The position numbers and the translations under genes are program-made. A stretch of DNA of 64,000 bases from contig NZ_SIRT01000002.1 of NCBI RefSeq assembly GCF_004310325.1, forward strand, positions 124,001 to 188,000, given 5' to 3'. Below are positions 53,332-62,160 of the stretch, one piece after another. The stretch comes from Hyunsoonleella flava (lineage in GTDB: Bacteria > Bacteroidota > Bacteroidia > Flavobacteriales > Flavobacteriaceae). A model generated the notes under the pieces. That model ran no database searches and had not been told where the DNA came from. It worked only from the letters and a program-made list of their open reading frames with translations. Position 1 is the first letter of the stretch, and every line of letters begins with the position of its first letter.

Positions 53332-54519
53332 GTGCAGCAAATTTTTAAAAATATAAAAGGAGATCGGTTAATTTGGGCAATAGTAGCGCTATTGGCTATT
53401 CTATCATTTTTGCCGGTTTATAGTGCTGCGAGTAATTTAGCTTACAGGGGCGGTGGTACTAATACCTTTATTTTTTTCGTAAAGCATTTTGTGTATTTGT
53501 TTTCGGGTTTCTTAATTATTTATGGCGCCCATAAAATCCCGTATCGTTATTTCAAGGGTTTATCACTAGTTATGATTCCAATTGTATTGGTGCTTTTAAC
53601 TATCACTATTTTACAGGGCACAACAGTTGAAGGTGCTACGGCTAGTAGATGGATAAAAATTGGGGGTATGTCGTTCCAAACATCAGCTTTTGCTGCTGTA
53701 GTATTGATGGTATATGTAGCTAGGTACTTGTCAAAAATGAAGGATAAAGTAATAACCTTTAAAGCGTCTATTTTACCTTTATGGATGCCTGTGTTTTTGA
53801 TTTTGGCATTAATTCTGCCTTCAAATTTTTCAACTGCAGCCATAATTTTCACCATGGTATTGGTATTGGTTTTTATGGGAGGGTATCCTGTAAAATACTT
53901 AGCGTTTATTTTGGGTTGTGGATTGGTCGCTTTAACACTTTTTGTGTTGGTAGCTAGAATGACCGAGGGTCCTTTAAAGGTTAAGGTGAACACTTGGGAA
54001 AATAGAATTAAGAACTATTGGAATGGTGAAGATACAGAAGCGGATTATCAAATTAATAAGGCTAAAATAGCAATTGCATCAGGAGAAATATATGGTGTAG
54101 GTCCAGGTAAGAGCATTCAAAAAAACTTTTTGCCCCAATCGTCATCCGATTTCATTTTCGCAATAATAATTGAGGAATATGGATTAATAGGTGGCTTTTT
54201 AATTATGCTTTTGTATTTATGGTTGCTATTCCGGGTTGTTATTGTGGCGCAAAAAGCAGATAGTATTTTTGGAAAATTATTGGTCTTGGGCGTTGGTTTG
54301 CCTATTATATTTCAGGCATTGATAAATATGGCCGTAGCAGTGGAGTTGTTTCCAGTAACGGGTCAGACTTTGCCATTAATTAGTAGTGGAGGAACATCAA
54401 TTTGGATGACATGTCTTGCTATAGGTATCATCTTGAGTGTAAGCGCAAGAAGAGAGGAGATTAAGCAGCAAGAAATAAAGGAAGACAATCCGTTGGAAAT
54501 TTTATCGGAAACTATTTAA
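53332..54519 (+). CDS. ftsW: Septal peptidoglycan polymerase FtsW
   Basis: This 395-residue SEDS-family protein with ten membrane helices polymerises lipid II together with FtsI. It has the RWIKIGG strand in the loop and, toward the end, a PVTGQTLPLISSGGTS segment characteristic of SEDS proteins. The start is GTG. A four-helix-bundle gene, flanked by TACGAT-type repeats, is inserted between ftsW and murG. Confidence 0.95.
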   Translation: MQQIFKNIKGDRLIWAIVALLAILSFLPVYSAASNLAYRGGGTNTFIFFVKHFVYLFSGFLIIYGAHKIPYRYFKGLSLVMIPIVLVLLTITILQGTTVEGATASRWIKIGGMSFQTSAFAAVVLMVYVARYLSKMKDKVITFKASILPLWMPVFLILALILPSNFSTAAIIFTMVLVLVFMGGYPVKYLAFILGCGLVALTLFVLVARMTEGPLKVKVNTWENRIKNYWNGEDTEADYQINKAKIAIASGEIYGVGPGKSIQKNFLPQSSSDFIFAIIIEEYGLIGGFLIMLLYLWLLFRVVIVAQKADSIFGKLLVLGVGLPIIFQALINMAVAVELFPVTGQTLPLISSGGTSIWMTCLAIGIILSVSARREEIKQQEIKEDNPLEILSETI

Positions 54520-54520
54520 T

Positions 54521-54551
54521 AATTACGATATACGATTTTTTGAATTACGAT
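54521..54551 (+). repeat. Left flanking repeats of the IVP-type gene
   Basis: Three copies of TACGAT, two as TTACGAT, occur at 54524-54529, 54531-54536 and 54546-54551, between the ftsW stop and the next ATG. The opposite-strand motif ATCGTAA is repeated on the right side of the gene, so the gene sits between inverted arrays. Confidence 0.7.
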
Positions 54552-54553
54552 TA

Positions 54554-54907
54554 ATGAAAGAAATACTTAAAAATAGAACAAGAAAATATGCTTCAGATTG
54601 TTGGAGGTTATGTTCAAAATTCCCTGTTTCTAGAGAGTATAATGCGTATTGTAATCAATTAATTAGGTGCTCTAGTTCTGTAGGTGCTAATTACAGAGCT
54701 GCTTTTAGAGCTAAATCGGACGCAGACTTCATAAATAAATTGAAAATTGTTGAAGAAGAAGCTGATGAAAGCATGTATTTTTTAGAATTACTTTCAGAAG
54801 TTAGTAATAAAGAACATCAAGAAATAGAAAGACTTCACAAAGAAGGGAATGAATTATTAGCAATAGTTGTAGCATCAATAAAAACCATGAGAAAGCGTAA
54901 ATCGTAA
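54554..54907 (+). CDS. Four-helix-bundle protein (IVP/S23-type)
   Basis: This 117-residue basic, all-helical protein matches the family of 23S rRNA intervening-sequence proteins (four helix bundle, TIGR02436-like): RKYASDCWRLCSKFP, QLIRCSSSVGANYRAAFRAKS, FINKLKIVEEEADESMYFLELL. Members form pentamers with a positively charged face and are thought to bind nucleic acid. It is inserted between ftsW and murG, which are otherwise adjacent in the cluster. Its last codons and the first codons of murG lie in the flanking CGTAAATC repeats. The frame is intact, so it may be expressed with the dcw operon. Confidence 0.87.
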   Translation: MKEILKNRTRKYASDCWRLCSKFPVSREYNAYCNQLIRCSSSVGANYRAAFRAKSDADFINKLKIVEEEADESMYFLELLSEVSNKEHQEIERLHKEGNELLAIVVASIKTMRKRKS

Positions 54908-54924
54908 ATCATGAATCGTAAATC
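54896..54924 (+). repeat. Right flanking repeats of the IVP-type gene
   Basis: Three copies of CGTAAATC lie at 54896-54903, 54903-54910 and 54917-54924. They cover the stop of the four-helix-bundle gene and the first codons of murG. They are the inverse of the TTACGAT motif on the left side. Confidence 0.7.
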
Positions 54925-56017
54925 TAAAATCTATAGAATCATTTTATCAGGAGGTGGCACAGGAGGGCACATTTATCCTGCTATTGCTATTGCCAACGAA
55001 TTAAAATTAAGATATCCAGACTCTAAGTTTTTATTTGTAGGTGCTAAAGATAGAATGGAAATGGAAAAAGTGCCTCAGGCTGGATATGACATAAAAGGGC
55101 TTTGGGTTTCTGGTATACAAAGAAGATTTACATTAAAAAATTTGATGTTTCCGTTTAAGTTAATCAGTGGTTTATGGAAAGCCAGAAAAATTATCAAATC
55201 TTTTAGGCCTGATGTCGCCATTGGAACTGGCGGTTTTGCAAGTGGTCCATTATTGCACGTTGCAGTATCAAATAAAATTCCGGCACTAATTCAAGAGCAG
55301 AATTCATATCCTGGGATAACCAATAAAATTCTATCAAAAAAGGCACAAAAAATTTGTGTTGCGTATGAAGGTTTAGAGCGGTTTTTTCCAAAAGAAAAAA
55401 TTAAGATTACAGGAAACCCTGTAAGACAAGGTTTGCTAAATATTGAAGGTAAAACTGTTGAAGCAAAAAACCACTTTAACTTAAAACATGGTAAATATAC
55501 CTTATTGATTTTAGGCGGAAGTTTAGGGTCCAGACGTATTAATGAATTAATTGAACAAGAACTTGATTTTCTTGACACACAAAATGTTGAGATTATCTGG
55601 CAATGTGGAAAGTTATATTATCAGCAGTATAAGCTGTATGGTAACGCAAAGGATGTACAGGTTTATGAGTTTTTAAACGAAATGGATATGGCTTATGCAG
55701 CTGCAGATATTATCATTTCAAGAGCAGGAGCAAGTTCCGTTTCTGAATTATGTATCGTTGGAAAGCCTGTAATTTTCATACCCTCTCCAAATGTAGCTGA
55801 GGATCATCAAACCAAAAATGCCATGGCAATTGTAAATCAAAAAGCGGCATTAATGATAAAGGAGAGTGATCTAGAGGTAGACTTTGAAAATAAGTTTTCG
55901 CAGTTAATTGCTTCACAGGATAAGCAAAAGGAATTGGGAGCGAATATTAAAAAATTGGCACTGGTTAATGCCACTAAAGATATAGTTGACGAAGTTGAGA
56001 TATTGTTAAAAAAGTGA
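54911..56017 (+). CDS. murG: UDP-GlcNAc:lipid I GlcNAc transferase MurG
   Basis: This 368-residue GT28 enzyme adds GlcNAc to lipid I to give lipid II. It has the glycine-rich loop [33 protein letters not shown], and the donor-binding [11 protein letters not shown]. The start ATG at 54911 lies inside the repeat array next to the four-helix-bundle gene, so the first five residues were probably supplied by the insertion. The TGA overlaps the GTG of murC. Confidence 0.95.
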   Translation: MNRKSKIYRIILSGGGTGGHIYPAIAIANELKLRYPDSKFLFVGAKDRMEMEKVPQAGYDIKGLWVSGIQRRFTLKNLMFPFKLISGLWKARKIIKSFRPDVAIGTGGFASGPLLHVAVSNKIPALIQEQNSYPGITNKILSKKAQKICVAYEGLERFFPKEKIKITGNPVRQGLLNIEGKTVEAKNHFNLKHGKYTLLILGGSLGSRRINELIEQELDFLDTQNVEIIWQCGKLYYQQYKLYGNAKDVQVYEFLNEMDMAYAAADIIISRAGASSVSELCIVGKPVIFIPSPNVAEDHQTKNAMAIVNQKAALMIKESDLEVDFENKFSQLIASQDKQKELGANIKKLALVNATKDIVDEVEILLKK

Positions 56018-57366
56018 ATTTAAATAGCGCACATAACATTTATTTTATAGGTATCGGTGGAATCGGTATGAGTGCATTAGCGCGCTATTTTAAATCTATA
56101 GGGAAGCATGTTTCTGGCTATGATAAAACACCTTCTGAAATTACAAAAGATCTTGAAGCCCTAGGGATTTCAATTCATTTTGAAGATCACGTTAGTCACA
56201 TTGAAAAGCCATTTCAGAATAAAGAAAAAACACTTGTTGTCTATACGCCTGCTGTTCCTCGATTTCATTCCGAGTTAAACTATTTTATAGATAATGGATT
56301 TACAGTGCTGAAACGCTCACAAGTTTTAGGGCTGATAACGGAAAACACCTTTTGTTTGGCGGTAGCTGGAACCCATGGAAAAACTACCACTACAAGTATT
56401 TTGGGGCATTTATTGTATCAAAGTGGTGTAAAATTAACAGCGTTTTTAGGAGGCATTAGTGAGAATTACAATTCTAATTTAATTCTCAACGGGAATGAGG
56501 TTTCGGTTGTGGAAGCCGATGAGTTTGATAGGTCGTTTTTAACGCTATCCCCAAATTTGGCCTGCATTACATCAATGGATGCAGATCATTTGGATATTTA
56601 CGGTGATGCTTCAGAATTAAAGAAATCTTTTGGAGATTTTTCAAAACGTATTAAGCCTAATGGAAAATTGTTTGTTAGAAATGGGCTGCCTATTGAGGGG
56701 ATTACATATGGTATTGAAGACGACGCCGATTATTCAATTCAAAATATAAAAATTGAAGATGGCACTTATGTTTTCGATATAAAAACCCCTGAAACAGATA
56801 TAAATAGTTTGAGATTTAATCTTCCAGGAAGACATAATTTATTAAATGCACTGATAGCAATGGCAATGGCTGCCGAATACGGCGTCTCTCACCGGCGGCT
56901 TGCCAATGCGTTGGAATCTTATAAAGGTGTAAAGCGTAGGTTTACCTATCATATCAAAACAGATAATTTGGTGTTTATTGATGATTATGCACATCATCCG
57001 GAGGAAATTAACGCGGTTCATCAAGCTGTTAGGGAGATGTATCCCAATCAAGAGGTATTGGCTATTTTTCAACCGCATTTATATACCAGGACCAGAGATT
57101 TTATAAATGAATTTGCTGAGAGTTTATCTCAATTTGATGAGTTATTGCTATTGGACATCTATCCAGCAAGAGAATTGCCTATAGAAGGGGTAAACTCCAA
57201 ATGGCTACTTGATAAAATAGACACCTCTAGTAAAAAATTGGTAAACAAGTCAGATTTAATTTCAGAAATCTTGAAAAGTTCCGCCCGCGTTATTTTAACC
57301 ATTGGTGCTGGAGACATTGGAGAAGAAGTGAAACACATTAAAAGAGAATTAAGCGTTGCGAGTTAA
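56014..57366 (+). CDS. murC: UDP-MurNAc:L-alanine ligase MurC
   Basis: This 450-residue Mur ligase has [18 protein letters not shown], the ATP loop [38 protein letters not shown] and [13 protein letters not shown]. It attaches the first alanine to UDP-MurNAc. The GTG start overlaps the murG stop by 4 bases (GTGA), and its 3' end overlaps ftsQ by 11 bases. Confidence 0.95.
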   Translation: MNLNSAHNIYFIGIGGIGMSALARYFKSIGKHVSGYDKTPSEITKDLEALGISIHFEDHVSHIEKPFQNKEKTLVVYTPAVPRFHSELNYFIDNGFTVLKRSQVLGLITENTFCLAVAGTHGKTTTTSILGHLLYQSGVKLTAFLGGISENYNSNLILNGNEVSVVEADEFDRSFLTLSPNLACITSMDADHLDIYGDASELKKSFGDFSKRIKPNGKLFVRNGLPIEGITYGIEDDADYSIQNIKIEDGTYVFDIKTPETDINSLRFNLPGRHNLLNALIAMAMAAEYGVSHRRLANALESYKGVKRRFTYHIKTDNLVFIDDYAHHPEEINAVHQAVREMYPNQEVLAIFQPHLYTRTRDFINEFAESLSQFDELLLLDIYPARELPIEGVNSKWLLDKIDTSSKKLVNKSDLISEILKSSARVILTIGAGDIGEEVKHIKRELSVAS

Positions 57367-58075
57367 TTGGAATTACATAAAAATGTTGGTGCTATTTATT
57401 TCGGTAGGGCTTCTGTACGCTTTTGCTTCAGTAAAAAATAATGTTAGGAAAATATCCAAAACCAACATATCATTTTTAGGAGAAAACAGTCTTTTTATTA
57501 CGCATGAGGCTGTTAGTAAATTGTTAATACAAAATCAAGGAGGCCTTAAAAATAAGCCTAAAGAAACTTTAGATTTGAATACGTTAGAAAAGACCCTGAA
57601 TTCTAATCCTATGATTAAATCAGCTGAAGTGTATGTTGCTGTAAATGGTACACTTAACGCTGAAATTGAACAAAAACGACCTGTTGCGAGAGTAAGCACA
57701 AATGCATCATATTATATAGATGATGAGGGTAAATACATGCCTTTGTCATCTAATTATACAGCAAGGGTGCCGCTAGTTACAGGTTATGTTGAAAAAAATA
57801 ATTTGAAGAATGTTTTTGAAATAGCCAAAAAAGTAGAAGCAGACGCCTTTTTAAAACAACATGTAGTAGAGATTCATCAAAGTGTAAATGGTGCTATTGC
57901 CCTTAAATTAAGACAATGCAAGTTTACTGTGAATCTAGGAAGTTTAAAGCTTTTAGATAAGAAGATCAACAACTTAAAAGCGTTTTATAAAAAAAGTTTA
58001 AAAGAAAAAACGCTGGATAAGTACAGTAAAGTGAATTTGCAATTTGATAATCAAGTGGTGTGTACCAAAACGTAA
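57356..58075 (+). CDS. ftsQ: Cell division protein FtsQ
   Basis: This 239-residue bitopic protein has one N-terminal helix (MLVLFISVGLLYAFA) and a periplasmic POTRA/FtsQ-type domain (ISFLGENSLFITHEAVSKLL; SAEVYVAVNGTLNAEIEQKRPVARV). Start TTG at 57356; an ATG at codon 10 is the only alternative. FtsQ connects FtsL and other divisome members. It overlaps the murC end and is followed by ftsA after 3 bases. Confidence 0.9.
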   Translation: MRVNWNYIKMLVLFISVGLLYAFASVKNNVRKISKTNISFLGENSLFITHEAVSKLLIQNQGGLKNKPKETLDLNTLEKTLNSNPMIKSAEVYVAVNGTLNAEIEQKRPVARVSTNASYYIDDEGKYMPLSSNYTARVPLVTGYVEKNNLKNVFEIAKKVEADAFLKQHVVEIHQSVNGAIALKLRQCKFTVNLGSLKLLDKKINNLKAFYKKSLKEKTLDKYSKVNLQFDNQVVCTKT

Positions 58076-58078
58076 GAT

Positions 58079-59398
58079 ATGGAGCATAATTTATCAGTAG
58101 GTTTAGATATAGGGACCACAAAAATTGTGGCGATGATTGGCCGTAAGAACGAGTACGGCAAACTTGAAATTTTAGGTATTGGTAAATCTAAAAGTTTAGG
58201 CGTGCACCGTGGTGTGGTAAACAATATTACCCAAACTATTCAGTCGATACAGCAAGCAGTTCAGGAAGCAGAAGCCACAGCCGAGTTAAAGATTGAAGAA
58301 GTTACGGTTGGTATTGCGGGGCAACATATACGCAGTTTGCAGCATAGTGACTATATTACAAGGCCAAATTCTGAAACTGTAATTGATGAAGATGATATTG
58401 ATAGATTGATTAACCAAGTTCACAAATTGGTAATGCTTCCAGGTGAAGAAATTATCCATGTGTTGCCACAAGAATACAAGGTGGATGGACAAGCCGAAAT
58501 TAAAGAACCCATTGGGATGTATGGCGGAAGATTAGAGGCCAATTTTCACGTGGTTGTTGGGCAGGTGTCCTCCATAAGAAATATTGGACGATGTGTGCAA
58601 AGTTCAGGGCTAAACCTTGAAGGTATTACGCTTGAACCATTAGCTTCTGCAAATGCAGTGTTAAGTCAAGAAGAAAAAGAGGCGGGAGTTGCATTGATTG
58701 ATATAGGAGGAGGAACAACAGATTTAGCCATTTTTAGGGATGGTATCATTCGGCATACCGCGGTAATTCCTTTTGGAGGTAATGTGATTACCGAAGATAT
58801 CAAGGAAGGTTGTTCAATTATCGAAAAGCAGGCTGAGCTTCTTAAAATAAAGTTTGGTTCAGCATGGCCTGGTGAAAATAAAGATAACGAGATTGTTTCC
58901 ATTCCTGGATTACGGGGGAGAGAACCCAAAGAGATTACCCTCAAGAATCTTTCCAGAATTATCCATGCACGCGTAGTTGAGATTGTAGAGCAAGTTTTTG
59001 CAGAAATTAAAAACTACGGTCATGAAGAGCAAAAGAAAAAACTAATCGCAGGTATTGTGCTTACTGGTGGTGGTAGCCAATTAAAACATCTAAAACAACT
59101 TGTAGAATATATCACAGGGATGGATACGAGAATCGGGTACCCTAATGAGCATTTGGCAGGCGATAGTGATGCAGATGTTACAAGCCCGTTGTATGCTACA
59201 GCTGTTGGTTTAGTTTTGGATGGACTAAAGCGCAAAGAGCGCATAAAGGTAGAAGAGCAAGAGCAGGAGGAATATGAAGAACAAATTAAAGACGAAACCA
59301 TCAACGAAGAGGAAATTGAAAAACCAGTGAAAGAGCGCAAATCTTTCTTGGATAAATTAACCGAACGCGTTAAGGATTTTTTAGATAACGCAGAGTAG
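58079..59398 (+). CDS. ftsA: Cell division protein FtsA
   Basis: This 439-residue actin-like ATPase has VGLDIGTTKIVAMIG (phosphate-1), LIDIGGGTTDLAIF (phosphate-2), a 1C domain between them and GIVLTGGGSQLKHL (adenosine). The C-terminal tail is charged (Glu/Lys rich) and ends in an amphipathic helix FLDKLTERVKDFLDNAE suited to membrane binding. It tethers FtsZ filaments to the membrane. It starts 3 bases after ftsQ; ftsZ begins 57 bases after its stop. Confidence 0.95.
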   Translation: MEHNLSVGLDIGTTKIVAMIGRKNEYGKLEILGIGKSKSLGVHRGVVNNITQTIQSIQQAVQEAEATAELKIEEVTVGIAGQHIRSLQHSDYITRPNSETVIDEDDIDRLINQVHKLVMLPGEEIIHVLPQEYKVDGQAEIKEPIGMYGGRLEANFHVVVGQVSSIRNIGRCVQSSGLNLEGITLEPLASANAVLSQEEKEAGVALIDIGGGTTDLAIFRDGIIRHTAVIPFGGNVITEDIKEGCSIIEKQAELLKIKFGSAWPGENKDNEIVSIPGLRGREPKEITLKNLSRIIHARVVEIVEQVFAEIKNYGHEEQKKKLIAGIVLTGGGSQLKHLKQLVEYITGMDTRIGYPNEHLAGDSDADVTSPLYATAVGLVLDGLKRKERIKVEEQEQEEYEEQIKDETINEEEIEKPVKERKSFLDKLTERVKDFLDNAE

Positions 59399-59455
59399 AA
59401 CACTAATTAACCATTGAATTAAAATAATATTTAGAACCCCAGAAAAAAAGAATTT

Positions 59456-61426
59456 ATGAGCAGCAAGAACGAATTCGAAAGCATTTCATTTGATCTACCT
59501 AAAAATCAATCAAATGTGATAAAAGTTATTGGTGTTGGCGGTGGCGGTAGCAATGCTATCAACCACATGTTCCAGCAAGGTATAAAAGGTGTAGACTTTT
59601 ATATCTGTAATACCGATGCGCAAGCACTACAAAGCAGTGGTGTTCCCAATAAAATTCAATTGGGTGTAAACTTAACCGAAGGATTAGGTGCTGGTGCAAA
59701 CCCCGATATAGGTGAGCAATCAGCAGTTGAGAGTTTTGATGAAATTTCCCAGATGTTAGATACCAATACCAAAATGGTGTTTATTACTGCAGGAATGGGT
59801 GGTGGTACAGGTACTGGTGCTGCACCAATCATTGCAAAAATGGCAAAGGATAAAGATATTCTTACCGTTGGAATTGTTACAATGCCATTTCAGTTTGAGG
59901 GGAAAATGCGTTTGGAACAATCCCAAAAAGGTATTGAAAAATTAAGAAGTGTAGTAGATTCTTTAATCGTAATTAACAATAACAAACTTCGTGAAGTTTA
60001 CGGAAATCTAGGCTTTAAAGCAGGATTTTCAAAAGCTGATGAAGTGCTGTCTACCGCTGCTCGTGGAATAGCAGAAGTAATTACACACCATTACACACAA
60101 AATATCGATTTACGTGATGCTAAAACTGTTTTAAGCAATAGCGGAACCGCAATTATGGGATCTTCAATAGCATCAGGTCAAAACAGGGCTCAGGATGCTA
60201 TTCGTAAAGCATTAGATTCCCCATTATTAAACGACAACAAAATTACAGGAGCTAAAAATGTACTGTTACTTATAGTTTCTGGTTCACAAGAAATTACTAT
60301 TGATGAGATTGGAGAGATCAATGATCATATCCAGAACGAAGCGGGGCATGGTGCCAATATCATTATGGGTGTTGGTGAAGATGAATCTCTAGAGGAATCT
60401 ATCTCTGTAACTATTATAGCAACAGGATTCAATATCGATCAACAGAACGAGATTTCAAATACTGAAACCCAAAAAGTGGTTCATGCTTTAGAAGATGATT
60501 CAGATACAAAAGATAAGGAACCCGTTATTATTGCTCCAATTGTAGAGCTAGAGAAGAAAGAGCCTAACCCGATAGTTAGGCATACTTTAGATTTAGATGA
60601 GGTTGAAGAGGAAATTAATTCATCTGAAAAAGTTGTTGTAGATAAACCCAGAGTAGCTGATGAACCTAAGGATATTACTTTGATTCCGACATCCGAATTG
60701 ATAAAAAACATGGATGTGGTTTATGAAGAAGTGAACGCCAATATGGAAGATGACGACTTTATTATCAAGCCAGTTACTACCATGGAAGTGAATGAAGAAG
60801 AAGTTGTTATGCCTGAAGATGACGAAGAACAACAAATTACTTTGACTTTTGATTTGCCTTTACCAACTGAAAAAAAGGAGGAGCCAGAAGCTGAAGAAAA
60901 AGTAATGTTTAGTCTGGATGAGGAAGAAGTAAAAGATATTCCTGTAAATGATTATGTTGAGCTTATAACAGTTACTGAAACTAACGAAGAAGGCAGTGAT
61001 GTGCGTTATGCTTTAGACGATTATGTTGAAGCTGAATCGTCTATGAATGTACCGCAACCTGTAGTGGATAAAGTGGCTGAAGACCTTCAAGAAGATGAAG
61101 TGTTTGAAAGAAGAGTGATGGAAGAAGAAGCTGTTGAACCGGAAATTGAAGATGATGTGGAAGCAACAGAATTGCCTATATCTGAAATACTAAAACAACG
61201 CACTGCTGAGCGTAGACGTAAGATGAAGGACTTTAATTATAAGTTCAATAATGCAAAAATTGATGATATAGAAAAAGTACCAGCTTATAAAAGGCAAGGT
61301 GTAAGTTTAGAAGAGAACAAGCATTCTTCAGAATCTGATATTTCCAGAACCAGTGTTGGTTTGGATGATAATGATGAAATACAAATAAGAACAAATAATT
61401 CTTTTTTGCACGATAATGTAGATTAG
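59456..61426 (+). CDS. ftsZ: Cell division protein FtsZ with long C-terminal extension
   Basis: This 656-residue protein has a tubulin-like GTPase in the first ~320 residues: VIGVGGGGSNAINHM, NTDAQAL, the tubulin signature GGGTGTGAAP, and SGSQEITIDEI. The remaining ~330 residues are mostly acidic and low in complexity, with a basic block near the end (RTAERRRKMKDFNYKFNN) and a terminal NNSFLHDNVD. E. coli FtsZ is 383 residues; long tails are common in Bacteroidota. The tail probably links to FtsA and other partners. A terminator follows. Confidence 0.95.
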   Translation: MSSKNEFESISFDLPKNQSNVIKVIGVGGGGSNAINHMFQQGIKGVDFYICNTDAQALQSSGVPNKIQLGVNLTEGLGAGANPDIGEQSAVESFDEISQMLDTNTKMVFITAGMGGGTGTGAAPIIAKMAKDKDILTVGIVTMPFQFEGKMRLEQSQKGIEKLRSVVDSLIVINNNKLREVYGNLGFKAGFSKADEVLSTAARGIAEVITHHYTQNIDLRDAKTVLSNSGTAIMGSSIASGQNRAQDAIRKALDSPLLNDNKITGAKNVLLLIVSGSQEITIDEIGEINDHIQNEAGHGANIIMGVGEDESLEESISVTIIATGFNIDQQNEISNTETQKVVHALEDDSDTKDKEPVIIAPIVELEKKEPNPIVRHTLDLDEVEEEINSSEKVVVDKPRVADEPKDITLIPTSELIKNMDVVYEEVNANMEDDDFIIKPVTTMEVNEEEVVMPEDDEEQQITLTFDLPLPTEKKEEPEAEEKVMFSLDEEEVKDIPVNDYVELITVTETNEEGSDVRYALDDYVEAESSMNVPQPVVDKVAEDLQEDEVFERRVMEEEAVEPEIEDDVEATELPISEILKQRTAERRRKMKDFNYKFNNAKIDDIEKVPAYKRQGVSLEENKHSSESDISRTSVGLDDNDEIQIRTNNSFLHDNVD

Positions 61427-61464
61427 GAATGATACTTCTGTGTTTAACCTCACTTTAGTTATGA

Positions 61465-61501
61465 CCTCGAAAAGTATCCCTCAATCTTTTCGGGGTTTTT
61501 T
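61465..61501 (+). terminator. Rho-independent terminator after ftsZ
   Basis: CCTCGAAAAG at 61465-61474 and CTTTTCGGGG at 61486-61495 form a 10-bp stem (one G-T pair) with an 11-base loop, followed by six T residues. It would end the dcw transcript after ftsZ. Confidence 0.85.
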
Positions 61502-61546
61502 GTATCCTTTTTTCTATCTTCGCAACACTTTTCAATTTTACCTATT

Positions 61547-61996
61547 ATGAGTTTACAACAAGATATAATGTCTGCTTTAAAAGATGCTATGAAAGCCAAA
61601 GATCAAACTGCATTGACGGCTTTAAGAGCAGTTAAATCGGCAATTTTACTAGCTAAAACAGAAAGTGGAGCGGGAGATGACTTAAGTGAGGAGCAAGAAC
61701 TGAAAATACTTCAAAAGCAAGTAAAGCAGAGAAAAGATAGTGCTGCAGTTTATATTGAACAAGGGAGAGAAGATTTGGCTGCACCTGAATTAGCTGAAGC
61801 TGAAATTATAAGTCAGTTTTTACCAGAAGCATTAAGTGAAGCTGAAATTGAAAAAGTAGTTGTTGCAACTATTGATCAGGTTGGTGCAGAGGGTATGAAA
61901 GATATGGGGAAAGTTATGGGTATTGTAAGCAAGGAACTAGCTGGACAAGCCGATGGCAAAACCATATCTACTATTGTAAAGGCAAAACTAGCTTAA
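61547..61996 (+). CDS. GatB/YqeY domain protein
   Basis: This 149-residue all-helical protein of the YqeY type resembles the tail domain of GatB, the glutamyl-tRNA amidotransferase subunit. It has MSALKDAMKAKDQTALTALRAVKSAI, RKDSAAVYIEQGREDLA and a final KVMGIVSKELAGQADGKTIS region. Stand-alone members probably bind tRNA. It follows ftsZ beyond a terminator, with its own promoter implied, and a tRNA-Arg gene starts 9 bases after its stop. Confidence 0.92.
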   Translation: MSLQQDIMSALKDAMKAKDQTALTALRAVKSAILLAKTESGAGDDLSEEQELKILQKQVKQRKDSAAVYIEQGREDLAAPELAEAEIISQFLPEALSEAEIEKVVVATIDQVGAEGMKDMGKVMGIVSKELAGQADGKTISTIVKAKLA

Positions 61997-62005
61997 AATA
62001 ATAAA

Positions 62006-62079
62006 GGCTGCGTAGTTCAACTGGATAGAATATCAGATTTCGGCTCTGAGGGTTGGGGGTTCGAATCCCTCCGCGGTCA
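62006..62079 (+). tRNA. tRNA-Arg (anticodon TCG)
   Basis: The 74-base cloverleaf folds fully by hand. The acceptor stem GGCTGCG pairs with CGCGGTC (two G-T pairs). The anticodon stem TCAGA/TCTGA encloses the loop TTTCGGC with anticodon TCG. The T-stem GGGGG/CCCTC has the TTCGAAT loop. A73 follows and the CCA end is not encoded. The anticodon reads CGA (Arg). Confidence 0.9.
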
Positions 62080-62095
62080 CTAATAAATCACAATC

Positions 62096-62122
62096 CCCCT
62101 TTAAAGTATTTAAAGGGGTTTT
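62096..62122 (+). terminator. Terminator after tRNA-Arg
   Basis: CCCCTTTAAA at 62096-62105, loop GTA, and TTTAAAGGGG at 62109-62118 form a perfect 10-bp stem followed by TTTT. It would end the tRNA transcript. Confidence 0.85.
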
Positions 62123-62160
62123 ATGTTATCAATTAGGAAGATTGTCCTAATATTACGGAT

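Noticed and set aside
53547-53993. 148-residue open frame antisense to ftsW
   Set aside because: It lies wholly inside a conserved membrane-protein gene, has no family motif, and its composition mirrors the hydrophobic codons of ftsW.
45555-61426. Missing murF, murB and ddl as evidence of gene loss in the dcw cluster
   Set aside because: Flavobacterial clusters commonly lack these genes here and carry them elsewhere, so the absence is expected.
62006-62160. Integration site at tRNA-Arg
   Set aside because: No integrase, no direct repeat of the tRNA 3' end and a normal terminator follow; the right neighbour is an ordinary GH3 gene.
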